This document shows, in pieces, positions 33,381-43,049 of a stretch of DNA of 64,000 bases. The notes beneath the pieces were generated by a model. It had not been told where the DNA came from. It made no database searches and saw nothing but the letters and a program-made list of their open reading frames with translations. The translations under genes and the position numbers were made by a program. This DNA comes from an uncultured Pelagimonas sp. (GTDB taxonomy: Bacteria > Pseudomonadota > Alphaproteobacteria > Rhodobacterales > Rhodobacteraceae). Each line of letters opens with the position of its first letter. The stretch's first letter is position 1. The DNA is taken from assembly GCA_947499735.1 (NCBI GenBank), contig CANMPP010000002.1:1-64000 (forward strand), given 5' to 3'.

Positions 33381-34295
33381 ATGAGCAACCGTCTTCCCCA
33401 TGTCACCTGGCTGCGCGCCTTTGAAGCCGCTGCGCGCCACGGTAGTTTTTCCAGTGCGGCAGATGAATTGCACTTGACCCCTGCCGCGGTCAGTCAGCAA
33501 ATCCGGCTGTTAGAGCAGAAAATCGGTGTCACGCTTTTTCGGCGCCTACCGCGCGGTGTGGCATTGACTGATCAAGGTCAGGCCTATGCGCAACCGATCC
33601 GTAAAGCGTTTTTGGAAATGCAAAATGCGACAGAAGGTTTGTTCGATGTCAAACGTCGCAAGAGCCTGCATGTGCGGGCCTCAATCAGTTTTGGGACGTT
33701 GGAATTGGCACCGCGTTTGCATAAGTTCCGTGCGCTTCATCCAGAAATAGAATTGCAATTATCCACCACCGTATGGTCGGACCGCATGGATGATAGCAGC
33801 GTTGATTTCGATATCCGTTGGGGCAATGGCGATTGGGCGGAAAGCGATATTCATCGTTTGGGACGCGAAGAGGCCGTGTTGGCGTGCAATCCTGAATATG
33901 CGGTGCAGGTCAATGAAGACATCCATAAAGCGTCTCAACAAGATGTTGTTTTGATTGTCGGGTCTGAAGTGGAATGGGCGCGCCTGTCAGAGTATTTTGA
34001 ACTGGGGTTGTCGCCGGTGCAAAATATCACACGTGCGGATTCAACTTTGGTTGCACTGCATATGCTGTGTGGCGGGCCGGGCATGGCATTGATCTCTGAC
34101 CGCTTTCTAAAGCCGTATTTGGAAACCGGTCAATTGGTGTGTCCGTTTGCTTACCGTTTGCCAATACGTGAGTCCTATTATCTGGTGACCCAAAGCGACT
34201 CGAATGAACGTAAGGAATTGGCATTGTTCCGTGATTGGATGATTTCGGAATTTTGCAATCCGGCTGTATCAGAAGAACCGCCGCAAGACCAATAG
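33381..34295 (+). CDS. LysR-family transcriptional regulator (GcvA-like)
   Basis: 304 residues. The N-terminal winged helix contains RAFEAAARHGSFSSAADELH and LTPAAVSQQIRLLEQKIG, close to the GcvA/AmpR subgroup. The remainder is the periplasmic-binding-like effector domain. It starts at ATG 33381; the frame continues upstream to 33294 without family sequence. It diverges from the GMC oxidoreductase and is followed 27 bp later by the enolase-superfamily gene, so it may regulate either side. Confidence 0.93.
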   Translation: MSNRLPHVTWLRAFEAAARHGSFSSAADELHLTPAAVSQQIRLLEQKIGVTLFRRLPRGVALTDQGQAYAQPIRKAFLEMQNATEGLFDVKRRKSLHVRASISFGTLELAPRLHKFRALHPEIELQLSTTVWSDRMDDSSVDFDIRWGNGDWAESDIHRLGREEAVLACNPEYAVQVNEDIHKASQQDVVLIVGSEVEWARLSEYFELGLSPVQNITRADSTLVALHMLCGGPGMALISDRFLKPYLETGQLVCPFAYRLPIRESYYLVTQSDSNERKELALFRDWMISEFCNPAVSEEPPQDQ

Positions 34296-34322
34296 CGCGA
34301 ATTGCGCAAGGAAGGACCAGAT

Positions 34323-35531
34323 ATGAAGCTGGACAAAATCGAAACCTTCGTATTCGGCAATCCTCCTCCCCGCCATGGTGGGCGGTATTTTATCTTTGTC
34401 AGAATGACGACGGCCTGTGGGATCACGGGTGTCGGCGAAATCTACAACGCAACCTTCGGGCCCGATCTGTGCTGCGCCATGGCACGCGAGGTGTTCACCC
34501 GCCATTTCGAGGGCAGCGATCCGCATAATATCGAAACGCTGTGGCGCAAAACCTATGGTGCTGGGTTTACGATGCGGCCCGATGTCACCGTGATGGGTGT
34601 GTTAAGCGGGCTGGAAATGGCTTGCTGGGACATCATCGGCAAGGCCGCAGATCGACCGGTTTATGATTTGATCGGCGGTAAAGTGAATGAACGGCTGCGC
34701 AGTTATACCTATCTCTATCCGGAAGAAGGTGACGTCTATCCAGATCCTGATGCGCTCAATGTCTATAATGATCCGGATATGGCGGCCGAGGTCGCTGTGA
34801 AAGTTGTCGAACAAGGGTTCACGGCCGTTAAATTCGATCCCGCGGGGCCTTATACGATTTTCGATGGCCATCAGCCCAGTTTGAAAGATTTAGACCGGAG
34901 TGAAGCCTTTTGCGCACGTATTCGCGAGGCTGTTGGCGACAAGGCAGACCTGCTTTTTGGCACGCATGGGCAGTTCACGGTATCTGGCGCAAAACGCATG
35001 GCGCGCCGGCTAGAGGCCTATGATCCCTTGTGGTTTGAAGAACCTTTGCCGCCAGAGAACCCAGCAGATATGGCCGAGGTCGCACGCTATACGTCGATCC
35101 CTATTGCTGCGGGTGAACGGCTTTGTACCAAACACGAATTCGCACGTATGCTCGAGGCAGGTGCCGCATCCATTTTGCAAATGAATTTAGGCCGGGTCGG
35201 GGGTATTCTAGAGGCGCGCAAAATCGCAGGCATAGCGGAAACCCGCAGCGCGCAGATCGCCCCGCATCTGTATTGCGGACCTGTCGTGGCGGCTGCCAAT
35301 ATTCAGGTCGGTGCAAGTAGCCCAAATTTCCTGATTTTGGAAAGTATTGGCACTTTTGACGGGCCTTATATGAGCTGTCTTAAAACGGATATCGAATGGG
35401 AAGACGGCTATGTCATTCCATCCAGTGCTCCGGGTCTGGGCGTCGAATTGGATGACGATGCTATTGCTGCGCATCCTTATCAGGATGATCAGCTGCACCT
35501 GACATTAGAAGAAACCCCGGCATTGCCGTAA
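34323..35531 (+). CDS. Mandelate racemase / muconate lactonizing enzyme family (sugar-acid dehydratase-like)
   Basis: 402 residues of the enolase superfamily. The N-terminal capping domain includes YGAGFTMRPDVTVMG, and the barrel carries VKFDPAGPY, FGTHGQFT, the metal-ligand Glu in WFEEPLPPEN, GERLCTKHEF, and His in APHLYCGP. The enzymes abstract a proton alpha to a carboxylate, most often dehydrating or racemising sugar acids. The pattern resembles galactonate/mannonate-type dehydratases; the exact substrate is not predictable. The ATG at 34323 lies 8 bp after AAGGAAGGA. It is followed by a GNAT gene at 13 bp. Confidence 0.9.
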   Translation: MKLDKIETFVFGNPPPRHGGRYFIFVRMTTACGITGVGEIYNATFGPDLCCAMAREVFTRHFEGSDPHNIETLWRKTYGAGFTMRPDVTVMGVLSGLEMACWDIIGKAADRPVYDLIGGKVNERLRSYTYLYPEEGDVYPDPDALNVYNDPDMAAEVAVKVVEQGFTAVKFDPAGPYTIFDGHQPSLKDLDRSEAFCARIREAVGDKADLLFGTHGQFTVSGAKRMARRLEAYDPLWFEEPLPPENPADMAEVARYTSIPIAAGERLCTKHEFARMLEAGAASILQMNLGRVGGILEARKIAGIAETRSAQIAPHLYCGPVVAAANIQVGASSPNFLILESIGTFDGPYMSCLKTDIEWEDGYVIPSSAPGLGVELDDDAIAAHPYQDDQLHLTLEETPALP

Positions 35532-35544
35532 AAGCACAAGACCT

Positions 35545-36363
35545 ATGGCCGCGATTACGCTTGCTCCTTTCCTGCCCGAACATGTTCCGCAAGCGGTTGC
35601 GCTGTCGCAGCAGGCGGGTTGGCAGCATTCGGCAGAGGACTGGTCGATGTTGCTATCGATGTCTGACGGGATTGTTGCCTTGCAGAGCGGTCAGGTGGTC
35701 GGTACCGCGCTACGGTCTGATTTCGGGCCTCATGTGTCTCATATCAGTATGGTCATCGCGCGCGAAGATATGCGAGGTCAGGGGGTTGGGCGATCTGTTG
35801 TCAGCGCTTTGCTTCAGCCCGGCCGCACGTTACGCCTGACGGCAACACCGTTGGGGCGACCCCTTTATGAAAGCTTGGGGTTTCGGACGATGCTGAGCTT
35901 GGGAAAATATATCGGTACTGTGTGCAAGCAGGTGTTTCCTGCCACAGGTGTTGGTGTCGCCAGTCCATCAGATCTGGAGCAGATCATAGCCTTAGAAAAT
36001 GCATCTTATGGCGGTGACCGGCGTGCATTAATCCGAAATTTGTTCGATATTGCGCAGCTCGCAGTTGCCCGTGATGCGTCTGGGGCGGTTGTGGCCTATG
36101 CTGCTTTGCGACCATTTTCAGATATGCTGGTCTTGGGACCAATCGTTGCGTCGGATGTAAAAACGGCGGAGAAGTTGATCGGATATTTTGCGAATATAGC
36201 AAAGGGCCAAACGTTGCGTGTCGACACCTATGACCCTTTGGAGCTCGACCCTTGTTTAAAACAAATAGGTCTTCAACAGATCGAGCGATGCCCAGTTATG
36301 CAATGTGGCAGCGATCAACCGCTAAATTCACGCTATGGAATTTTTAGCCAAGCATTGGGATGA
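35545..36363 (+). CDS. GNAT-family N-acetyltransferase with two GNAT-like halves
   Basis: 272 residues. The first half contains the acetyl-CoA motif EDMRGQGVGRSVVSALL and LYESLGFRTM; the second half resembles a degenerate GNAT domain found in YitI-type double-domain proteins. Acceptor unknown. It starts 13 bp after the enolase-superfamily gene, so it is probably the end of that transcript. A 411-bp gap follows. Confidence 0.88.
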   Translation: MAAITLAPFLPEHVPQAVALSQQAGWQHSAEDWSMLLSMSDGIVALQSGQVVGTALRSDFGPHVSHISMVIAREDMRGQGVGRSVVSALLQPGRTLRLTATPLGRPLYESLGFRTMLSLGKYIGTVCKQVFPATGVGVASPSDLEQIIALENASYGGDRRALIRNLFDIAQLAVARDASGAVVAYAALRPFSDMLVLGPIVASDVKTAEKLIGYFANIAKGQTLRVDTYDPLELDPCLKQIGLQQIERCPVMQCGSDQPLNSRYGIFSQALG

Positions 36364-36394
36364 GCGTCTGGTTTCTCATTGAAACCCATATGTC

Positions 36395-36440
36395 CATACA
36401 TTCAATTTGACTGACGCGGTTTTCGTATTTTGAATGTATG
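36395..36440. repeat. 11-bp perfect inverted repeat with 24-bp spacer
   Basis: Arms CATACATTCAA (36395-36405) and TTGAATGTATG (36430-36440), 30 bp after the stop of the GNAT gene. No T-run follows, so it is not a classical terminator. Confidence 0.6.
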
Positions 36441-36627
36441 TGTGCGAATGACTTTTCATAAAATGAATTGCTAGATGGGGCGATGGGTATGGTCGTGCTT
36501 TGAGGGTTTTCCACAAAAGCAGCTGTTGTTTTTCACCGATGATTTTTCAAACTTCAACTTTCACAACAAAATCATAGCCTTGAGAAAATTTATATACCCA
36601 TAACGCACGCATTAAGGAAATAATATT

Positions 36628-36642
36628 TTAATTTTCGCTTAA
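36628..36642. promoter_or_regulatory. CtrA-type box TTAA-N7-TTAA
   Basis: A perfect TTAA-TTTTCGC-TTAA, the full CtrA consensus of alphaproteobacteria, 132 bp before the RTX-Hint start codon. AT-richness raises the chance of a random match. Confidence 0.45.
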
Positions 36643-36774
36643 TTTTTTGTGAGAATTGGTTAAGGATAAGTTACTCAATATTGAATATGCCGATTCGTGT
36701 TTGAAGTTCGCTTCAAGCAACTTGGGAGAGTTTGAATTGGCATAGTTTCGTTGTTTTGAAAGGTAGGGGATGTT

Positions 36775-38802
36775 ATGGCAAATATCACGGTTACAGCCAG
36801 TTGGGTTGGAAATGTTTTTGACACCGCTGATCCACTAATTGTCCCCACGCCATCGGCCGACATTATTGATATCATTGTGGCCTCTGCCATCACGGGCGGC
36901 TATATCGAATCCGGCCGGGGTGGTGATACGATTACCATCGATGGTGATGTATCCCTCGAATATATCATCACGGATGGGCTGACGACTGAGGTCGACAATA
37001 TCTCGTTAAGTAACGGGGTGACGATTGAAACCATTCTAACGGGGAATGGCGCAGATATTGTTACGATCGATACGGTAACGTTCTCATCCGCAGGAGCGAC
37101 CGGTATCACCACGGGCGAAGGTGCTGACGCAATTGCGTTGGCGAACACAGGCGTGGATTTCATAGATACTGGAACCGAGTTCGATGCGTTGAACATGGTG
37201 GCGTCGTCGATTTCGAACACGCTCGATATGGGCTCCGGGAACGATACCCTGACCATGGGAATTGATGACGGTGTTGATACATCCGTGGATGCTTCTAAGA
37301 TCGGTGGCACCATCAACATGGGCAGCGGCACTGACCGCATTTTCATGTATGATGGGTCGTTTATTGTAGCTGATATCGATACCGGATCTGGTTCGGACAG
37401 GATCGAACTTTATGATGGCAGTTCAATAACCGGCACCACGATTGAATTTGGCACCGGTAATGACCGTTTGGTTGTTCGCGATGACTCAACTGTGTCTGCG
37501 AATATCACAGGCGGTATTGGTACAGATCGGTTTGACTTTGAAGATACTTCGTCCACGACCGGATCAATTGATACCGGTGATGGGAACGATACGATCTATA
37601 TCGAAAATTCGGCAACCATTGATAACGACATTTCGATGGGCGGCGATGCTGACTTCCTGGAATTGACAGATTCCACATCCGTGGATGGCGATATCTTCAT
37701 GGGAGATGGCGATGACACGGTTACGATCGATTCCTCTTCTGGGATATCTGGAAACGTCGATGGTGAAGCGGGTAACGATTCAATCTATGTCGGGGGAGGT
37801 ACGACCGTAAAAGGTTCCGTACTGGGCGGCGATGGAAATGATACGATTGAGTTAGACGGTGGAATACATGGTGGCGCTGTCTATGGCGACACTGCCGATA
37901 GTATACCGACTGCCGATAAGGGCAGTGACACATTCATCATAACATCAGCGACCACTGTGGCGATTGATGGTGAGGAATCCACAGGCGACACTGATACAGA
38001 TGTTTTGGATCTGAGTGGCGTTATTTCGGATATTACATCCTGGACGCCCGATGCACTGGATGCAGAATCCGGAACAGTTGTATTTTCTGGTGGTGAAACC
38101 ATCAAATACACAAATATTGAAAACGTCGTGTATTGTTTTGCCAATGGCACTGAGATTGCGACAACAAAGGGCACTGTCAAAGTTGAAGACTTAAATGTTG
38201 GCGATTTGGTCCAAACCGTCGATCAGGGATTGCAGCCTTTGCGCTGGATCGGTGTTCGCACTATGAAAAAGGCCAATTTTGACGAAAGTCCACATTTACG
38301 GCCAATCCGTATTTGTCAGGGCGCGTTAGGGCATGGGTTGCCTTTGAAAGACTTGGTCGTGTCGCCGCAACATCGGATGCTTGTGCGATCTGCAATTGCA
38401 AAACGTATGTTTGATCAGGCCGAGGTGTTGGCGGCGGCCAAACATCTTATTGAGATTCCTGGCATTGAAGTCGCGGAAGATATTGACGATGTTGTCTATT
38501 ATCATTTGGCGTTTGATCAACATCAATTGGTTTGGGCGAATGGCGCGATGAGTGAATCGCTCTATGTTGGCCCTGAAGTTGTCAAATCTGTGCATGAAGA
38601 CGGAATGCGAGAGCTGTTTGAACTGTTTCCTGAACTGACCGAAACAAATGAAGATGGCGAAAGCAAAATGCAGCCCGCGCGTCAATTGATCTCTGGGCGG
38701 TTGGCCAAAAAGCTTGCCTTCCGTCATACTAAAAACAGCCGCGCCCTGTTTATGTATGAAGAACCTAACACTCACGTAACTCAAACCACTGCGGATCCTT
38801 AA
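36775..38802 (+). CDS. RTX-like repeat protein with C-terminal Hint domain
   Basis: 675 residues. Residues from about 155 to 370 hold roughly ten diverged GxGxDxI repeats, for example GSGNDTLTMG, GSGTDRIFMYDGS and GDGNDTIYIENS, separated by short Ser/Thr-rich strands as in calcium-binding beta-rolls. A Hint domain starts at C454 (YCFANGTEIATTKG) with QPLRWIG, SPQHRMLV and MSESLYVG signatures. The tail after the Hint domain is basic. No Sec signal is seen; RTX repeats and lack of signal suggest type I secretion, and no secretion genes are adjacent. The Hint domain may cut or anchor the repeat part (inference). Its sequence is closely similar to the Hint part of the VWA protein at 17352. Confidence 0.9.
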   Translation: MANITVTASWVGNVFDTADPLIVPTPSADIIDIIVASAITGGYIESGRGGDTITIDGDVSLEYIITDGLTTEVDNISLSNGVTIETILTGNGADIVTIDTVTFSSAGATGITTGEGADAIALANTGVDFIDTGTEFDALNMVASSISNTLDMGSGNDTLTMGIDDGVDTSVDASKIGGTINMGSGTDRIFMYDGSFIVADIDTGSGSDRIELYDGSSITGTTIEFGTGNDRLVVRDDSTVSANITGGIGTDRFDFEDTSSTTGSIDTGDGNDTIYIENSATIDNDISMGGDADFLELTDSTSVDGDIFMGDGDDTVTIDSSSGISGNVDGEAGNDSIYVGGGTTVKGSVLGGDGNDTIELDGGIHGGAVYGDTADSIPTADKGSDTFIITSATTVAIDGEESTGDTDTDVLDLSGVISDITSWTPDALDAESGTVVFSGGETIKYTNIENVVYCFANGTEIATTKGTVKVEDLNVGDLVQTVDQGLQPLRWIGVRTMKKANFDESPHLRPIRICQGALGHGLPLKDLVVSPQHRMLVRSAIAKRMFDQAEVLAAAKHLIEIPGIEVAEDIDDVVYYHLAFDQHQLVWANGAMSESLYVGPEVVKSVHEDGMRELFELFPELTETNEDGESKMQPARQLISGRLAKKLAFRHTKNSRALFMYEEPNTHVTQTTADP

Positions 38803-38828
38803 CGGGATCTGAACCGGGCTGGCTGGTG

Positions 38829-41800
38829 TCAGTAGTCTTTTTCGAAAAAGATGCCTATTGAGGTTTCGCCGTCATTACCGGCGGAGCCACTGACCGTGAC
38901 ATTGTCAGAAAGGTCGATATTTAATCGGACCTTTGAATCACCATCGCTGGATGACACGACATCTGTATAGATCTGTTCGGTCAGGTATTTTCCGGCCGTG
39001 ACGTCGGTCGTACCGTCAGCATTGGTTGAAATGTTTAACGTGTCCAGGCCGATCGCATTGCGGAATTTACCGATTCCTGATGTGCCGTAACCTGCCAAAT
39101 CGGCAATTGATGCGGCCAATTGAATGGCCTGTAGCGGTGTTAGGTCAGAAACATTCGATCCAAACAGAAACTGAGACAGGACTTCATCCTGCGGTAGTTC
39201 AGGTTCAGAGGAAAAGTTGAATTCTGGATCATCGACCGATCCGGTGATGGCGATGAATATCGTGTAGTCACCGGTATCTGATGTTGCGGTCAGATCCAGA
39301 TAGGGGGTCAATTCGCCCGATAGGGTAATCTGGCTGTCGTCTGAAAAGCTGAGCTGTTTGCCCAAGATGGACAATTGGCCGCGAACAACGCGAATTCCAC
39401 CGATTGCCAAAGGATCATCTGTGGTGCCGCTAATTTCCATATTGCCGCCCATTTCAATGTCCAAACCGCGCCCACGGAGATAAATTTGATTGGGTGCATC
39501 AACAGTGATGTCCAGCGTGTAAATCCCACCCGATGACGATCCAGTGCTGCCTTCACCACTACCATCACTGGCTTCTTTTGACACGGCTTTGGCCCGAACG
39601 CGGGTTTGATAGGTCGCATTTGGTTCGTTCAGGTGGGTCATCTCCGGGATGGAGCTGCCAAAGCCCAAGCCTCCGCTTGGCACTTGCACCTCTGTGCGTC
39701 CGACATCAATTTTGCCCGTGACAAGACCGCTTTCTGCCAGCGGGCCGCTTATAGTTAGGCGTCCGTCAAGCAGGGTGGTGTATAGGGTTGGGTCTTCTAC
39801 AACAACGTCGTCCAACCGTATTGTAATATCTGCGTTCAGTTGCTCGGATAGGGTAATTGGGCCGTCGATATGAATAGCGCCGCCTTGACCGCCTGCGATT
39901 GTTGCGTCGATTTGTGCTGCTTCGCCAGCCAAATCAACACGTGCTGAAATGTCCCGAAAGGTTTGGCGCAAAACAGGATCTGTCAACTGTGCATTGTCCA
40001 CTGTGATGGCACCGCTGACCGACGATAGGGCAGGTGGGCCTTCTAGGGATAAATCAAAGTTAATCTGCCCGTCCAATGCACGTGGCGAAATTGCCGTATT
40101 CGCCAAAGCCAAGGGTGCCGACCCATTGAGAGATAGAGAAAGAGCATCGAAACTTTGATTGGCTGTGCCTGAAACGCTGGATGCAGATGTGCCCGGACCC
40201 TGCGTTCCTAAATCAATTTCCCAACCCTGCGGCGTTTCCTGAACCTGTCCTTGGATTGCGACGCTGCCGGATATGTCGGATGCGAATTGACTTACATCGC
40301 CGGTATTTGCAGAAAAGCTGACTTGGCTGGCACCGGTTTGATACCGCCCTTCGGCCTGTCCTGTCAGGCCTGATGATGATCGCGCCGAGGTTAGAATATC
40401 ATAACCATCTCCTGCGCTATCGGCTTGAGTGGAAATGTCTAAAGAACCCGATAGGCTAGATGACAGAACGGATATGTCTGGCAAATGTGCAGTGACTTTT
40501 GCATTGGTTTGATCGCCATCCAAAAGTGCAGTGGCGTCAAAACGGCTATTCCAGGGGCCGTTGCCTGCCGCCAATACTTCCCAAGGTCCGCCATCTGTTT
40601 GCATCAGCTTACCTGAAACCCGTGCATTCCCGTCCAGCGTATCAACAAAATCGGACAATTCGGGGATGAGAGCGGTATAGTCTACCTCGACTTGCGTTTC
40701 AGATAGGCGTGTTGTCGCATTCGCTTCGATTTGATGTGGCGCATCAAGATCGGTTTCAATGAGCCAAGTCGACCCGGTTTTCTGCAGTTGGCCTTTCGTT
40801 GTCAAAGCGCCAGACAGCATATCGGCCAATTGCGGTATGGCTTGACCGAGATCGGGTAACGACAGGCTGTAATCCATAAGCGCGGTATCATCTTCGATGG
40901 CACCTTCTAGATGTATGGCCGTGTCAAAAGGTAAATCTCCGCTCAGTTCCATCGTCCAGAGGTCATCATCGGGATTCAATGCGATCCCGCTGATATGAAC
41001 GGGTCCTGTTACATGCTCTGCGCCATTTATCTTTTCAGTAATCGGAGCCATGTCAGGGATGGAAATGTCTAGATCGACCAATGCGTCAGCAAGTTCGCCG
41101 ATATCCCCCTTGAGGGATGCGTCAACATCATATGGGCCGTTGAAGGACAGATCGACAATATACCATTCTTCGGCCAGTTCTAAAACATGTCCTTTTAGGC
41201 TAACTGGTCCGGGGTGATCTGGCAGGATCAGGCCAAGGTCCGTTAGATCAAAGGCCAAGTCCAGTTCGGCACCAATTTCGCCAATCTTTCCGCCACCAGT
41301 TCCAGAAACAGCAGTGCTTGAAAGAGAGAACTCTTTCAGTTCCGTGCCGGTTTCGTCCCGTTTGATTTCTGTCACCAACAGGATTGGTTGCCCCTCTAAC
41401 AGTGCATCCACTTCAGCAATGCCAATGCTGACATCCTGCCCATCTAATTCCAAACGCGCGTCATAGCCGCCACCCAAAAGATCACCGGATCCCACCAGAT
41501 CAATACGGGCCTGACCCGTCAGGTCTTGACCGGTGAGTAGCGAAAATCTCGCAAGATCCTCGGCATCAATGGATAGATCCCCCTCCATTAATGCGGTGCC
41601 GTCTACGACGTCCAAAGATCCTTGAAAATCAATGTCATAATCTGTTCCATCTATGGCAAGGCTGCTTAACTGAAACGCGTCTTCTTTTGACCAAGACGCG
41701 TTTAAAACACCAGATATGTTGGATCCCAGCGCCGCGTTTAGGGATGGATCCCCTGTATCTAGGCCGGAAATATTATGTTCCAAATGCGCCAGGACTTGCG

Positions 41801-43049
41801 TGCCTTGATTCGCTTTTGAAATCGTACCTCCGCCGGTCAGAAGGGCGCGCTCGAGCTCTGTGTCGCCAAATTTTGGTTCGACAACATGGATTGTTAGATC
41901 CCAATCTTCGCTTAACTCGGCATCAAAGTTCAAATCCAACACCGCGCTTTGCATCGAAGCCTCAGATGATGAGGGTATCGTGACGCGATCACCTTCTCGA
42001 TCAGAAATTTGACCTGACAGGTTCATGCGAACCGGCGCGCCATCCTCGTCAATCAAACCTTCACCGGATAGGGTGATGCTTTGAGCGTCCAAATTCAGCT
42101 GTTCCAGGGTCATAGCCCCGTTTGGGGTTTTGGACCCTTTGGCTTGCAGAGATAAATTATCGCCGAAAAAATCTTGAAATTGTGGTGCTAACAAGCTGCT
42201 CATGTCACCTGACAGATCAAGGTCAAATCCTTGCCGACCATCATCTTGTGCAGATAGGGTGAATGATCCTGTCAAGCGGTCTTGTCTCTCTGTCGCCAAA
42301 CGCAGCTGTGCCTGAAAATCTGAAGCAGGCCCCTCGCCCGTTAGTGACAAATCCAATTGCGGCCGGTCGGGTATATCGAGCAAGGCGCTGATCAAACCGT
42401 CCTGTTGTTCACGAACCTGTAGATCCAGTATGAAAATATCGGTTTCTTTATCGTGTTTGGCTGTCAGGCCAAAAACACCACGCGGACCATCAATGCGTCG
42501 TATTGAAAGTTCGGTGTCAGCTTCGCCCGAGGCCAATGTTATTCTGCCATCCACCGAAAGAACGGCGTCCATACCAAGCAAAGCTTGTCCTATTTCGACA
42601 CGGTCAATCCCAATTTTGTCGATATCGACCAATACAGGAAGTTCTGGAATTTTAAATCCAGAGGCTGACGCACTGGGAATATCGTCTGCGAGACTGTCCG
42701 TTTCTAACGGTTGGCGTATGATCTGCAGCAGGCCCGCGCTTAATTCGGCCACACGCAGCTCTCCTGAGAATAGGGCGCTGCGTTGCCAATCTAGCGTGAC
42801 GTCTTCTAGACGCATCCAGATGCCATTTTCGTCAGCAAATGTTAGGGATTGCATCGCTGCTTTGCCGGTTAAGAGGCCGGAAAACCCTGTCACCGTGGCA
42901 ATACGATTGGTGTCAGAAAGGGCTTTTTCGATTTGTCGGCTGACAAAGCTTTCACCATCTGTGTCCTCCGCCACGGCCATTGCCGGATTTAGAGACAAAA
43001 ATGTCAAGCTGAGCAGGATAAGTGCAAAAACTCTAAAAAGCATACGCAT
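38829..43049 (-). CDS. tamB: Translocation and assembly module subunit TamB
   Basis: 1406 residues. An N-terminal hydrophobic segment anchors it in the inner membrane; a long beta-rich body follows, and the C-terminal DUF490 part has FNFSSEPELPQDEVLSQFLFG and GKYLTEQIYTDV, hallmarks of TamB. TamB spans the periplasm as a groove-like helix and works with TamA in outer-membrane protein insertion, and in relatives in phospholipid transport. The ATG at 43049 overlaps the TamA stop (TGATG). The frame begins one codon earlier with TTG. Confidence 0.94.
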   Translation of the reverse strand: MRMLFRVFALILLSLTFLSLNPAMAVAEDTDGESFVSRQIEKALSDTNRIATVTGFSGLLTGKAAMQSLTFADENGIWMRLEDVTLDWQRSALFSGELRVAELSAGLLQIIRQPLETDSLADDIPSASASGFKIPELPVLVDIDKIGIDRVEIGQALLGMDAVLSVDGRITLASGEADTELSIRRIDGPRGVFGLTAKHDKETDIFILDLQVREQQDGLISALLDIPDRPQLDLSLTGEGPASDFQAQLRLATERQDRLTGSFTLSAQDDGRQGFDLDLSGDMSSLLAPQFQDFFGDNLSLQAKGSKTPNGAMTLEQLNLDAQSITLSGEGLIDEDGAPVRMNLSGQISDREGDRVTIPSSSEASMQSAVLDLNFDAELSEDWDLTIHVVEPKFGDTELERALLTGGGTISKANQGTQVLAHLEHNISGLDTGDPSLNAALGSNISGVLNASWSKEDAFQLSSLAIDGTDYDIDFQGSLDVVDGTALMEGDLSIDAEDLARFSLLTGQDLTGQARIDLVGSGDLLGGGYDARLELDGQDVSIGIAEVDALLEGQPILLVTEIKRDETGTELKEFSLSSTAVSGTGGGKIGEIGAELDLAFDLTDLGLILPDHPGPVSLKGHVLELAEEWYIVDLSFNGPYDVDASLKGDIGELADALVDLDISIPDMAPITEKINGAEHVTGPVHISGIALNPDDDLWTMELSGDLPFDTAIHLEGAIEDDTALMDYSLSLPDLGQAIPQLADMLSGALTTKGQLQKTGSTWLIETDLDAPHQIEANATTRLSETQVEVDYTALIPELSDFVDTLDGNARVSGKLMQTDGGPWEVLAAGNGPWNSRFDATALLDGDQTNAKVTAHLPDISVLSSSLSGSLDISTQADSAGDGYDILTSARSSSGLTGQAEGRYQTGASQVSFSANTGDVSQFASDISGSVAIQGQVQETPQGWEIDLGTQGPGTSASSVSGTANQSFDALSLSLNGSAPLALANTAISPRALDGQINFDLSLEGPPALSSVSGAITVDNAQLTDPVLRQTFRDISARVDLAGEAAQIDATIAGGQGGAIHIDGPITLSEQLNADITIRLDDVVVEDPTLYTTLLDGRLTISGPLAESGLVTGKIDVGRTEVQVPSGGLGFGSSIPEMTHLNEPNATYQTRVRAKAVSKEASDGSGEGSTGSSSGGIYTLDITVDAPNQIYLRGRGLDIEMGGNMEISGTTDDPLAIGGIRVVRGQLSILGKQLSFSDDSQITLSGELTPYLDLTATSDTGDYTIFIAITGSVDDPEFNFSSEPELPQDEVLSQFLFGSNVSDLTPLQAIQLAASIADLAGYGTSGIGKFRNAIGLDTLNISTNADGTTDVTAGKYLTEQIYTDVVSSSDGDSKVRLNIDLSDNVTVSGSAGNDGETSIGIFFEKDY

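Larger units (their letters stand above)
36364..36774. other. AT-rich upstream region of the RTX-Hint gene
   Basis: 411 bp with no gene. It contains a perfect 11-bp inverted repeat (36395-36440), a perfect CtrA-type box (36628-36642) and an AGGTAGGGGA ribosome-binding site right before the ATG at 36775. Confidence 0.55.

Noticed and set aside
36400-36440. The 11-bp inverted repeat as a rho-independent terminator for the GNAT gene
   Set aside because: The stem is AT-rich, the loop is 24 bases and no T-run follows.
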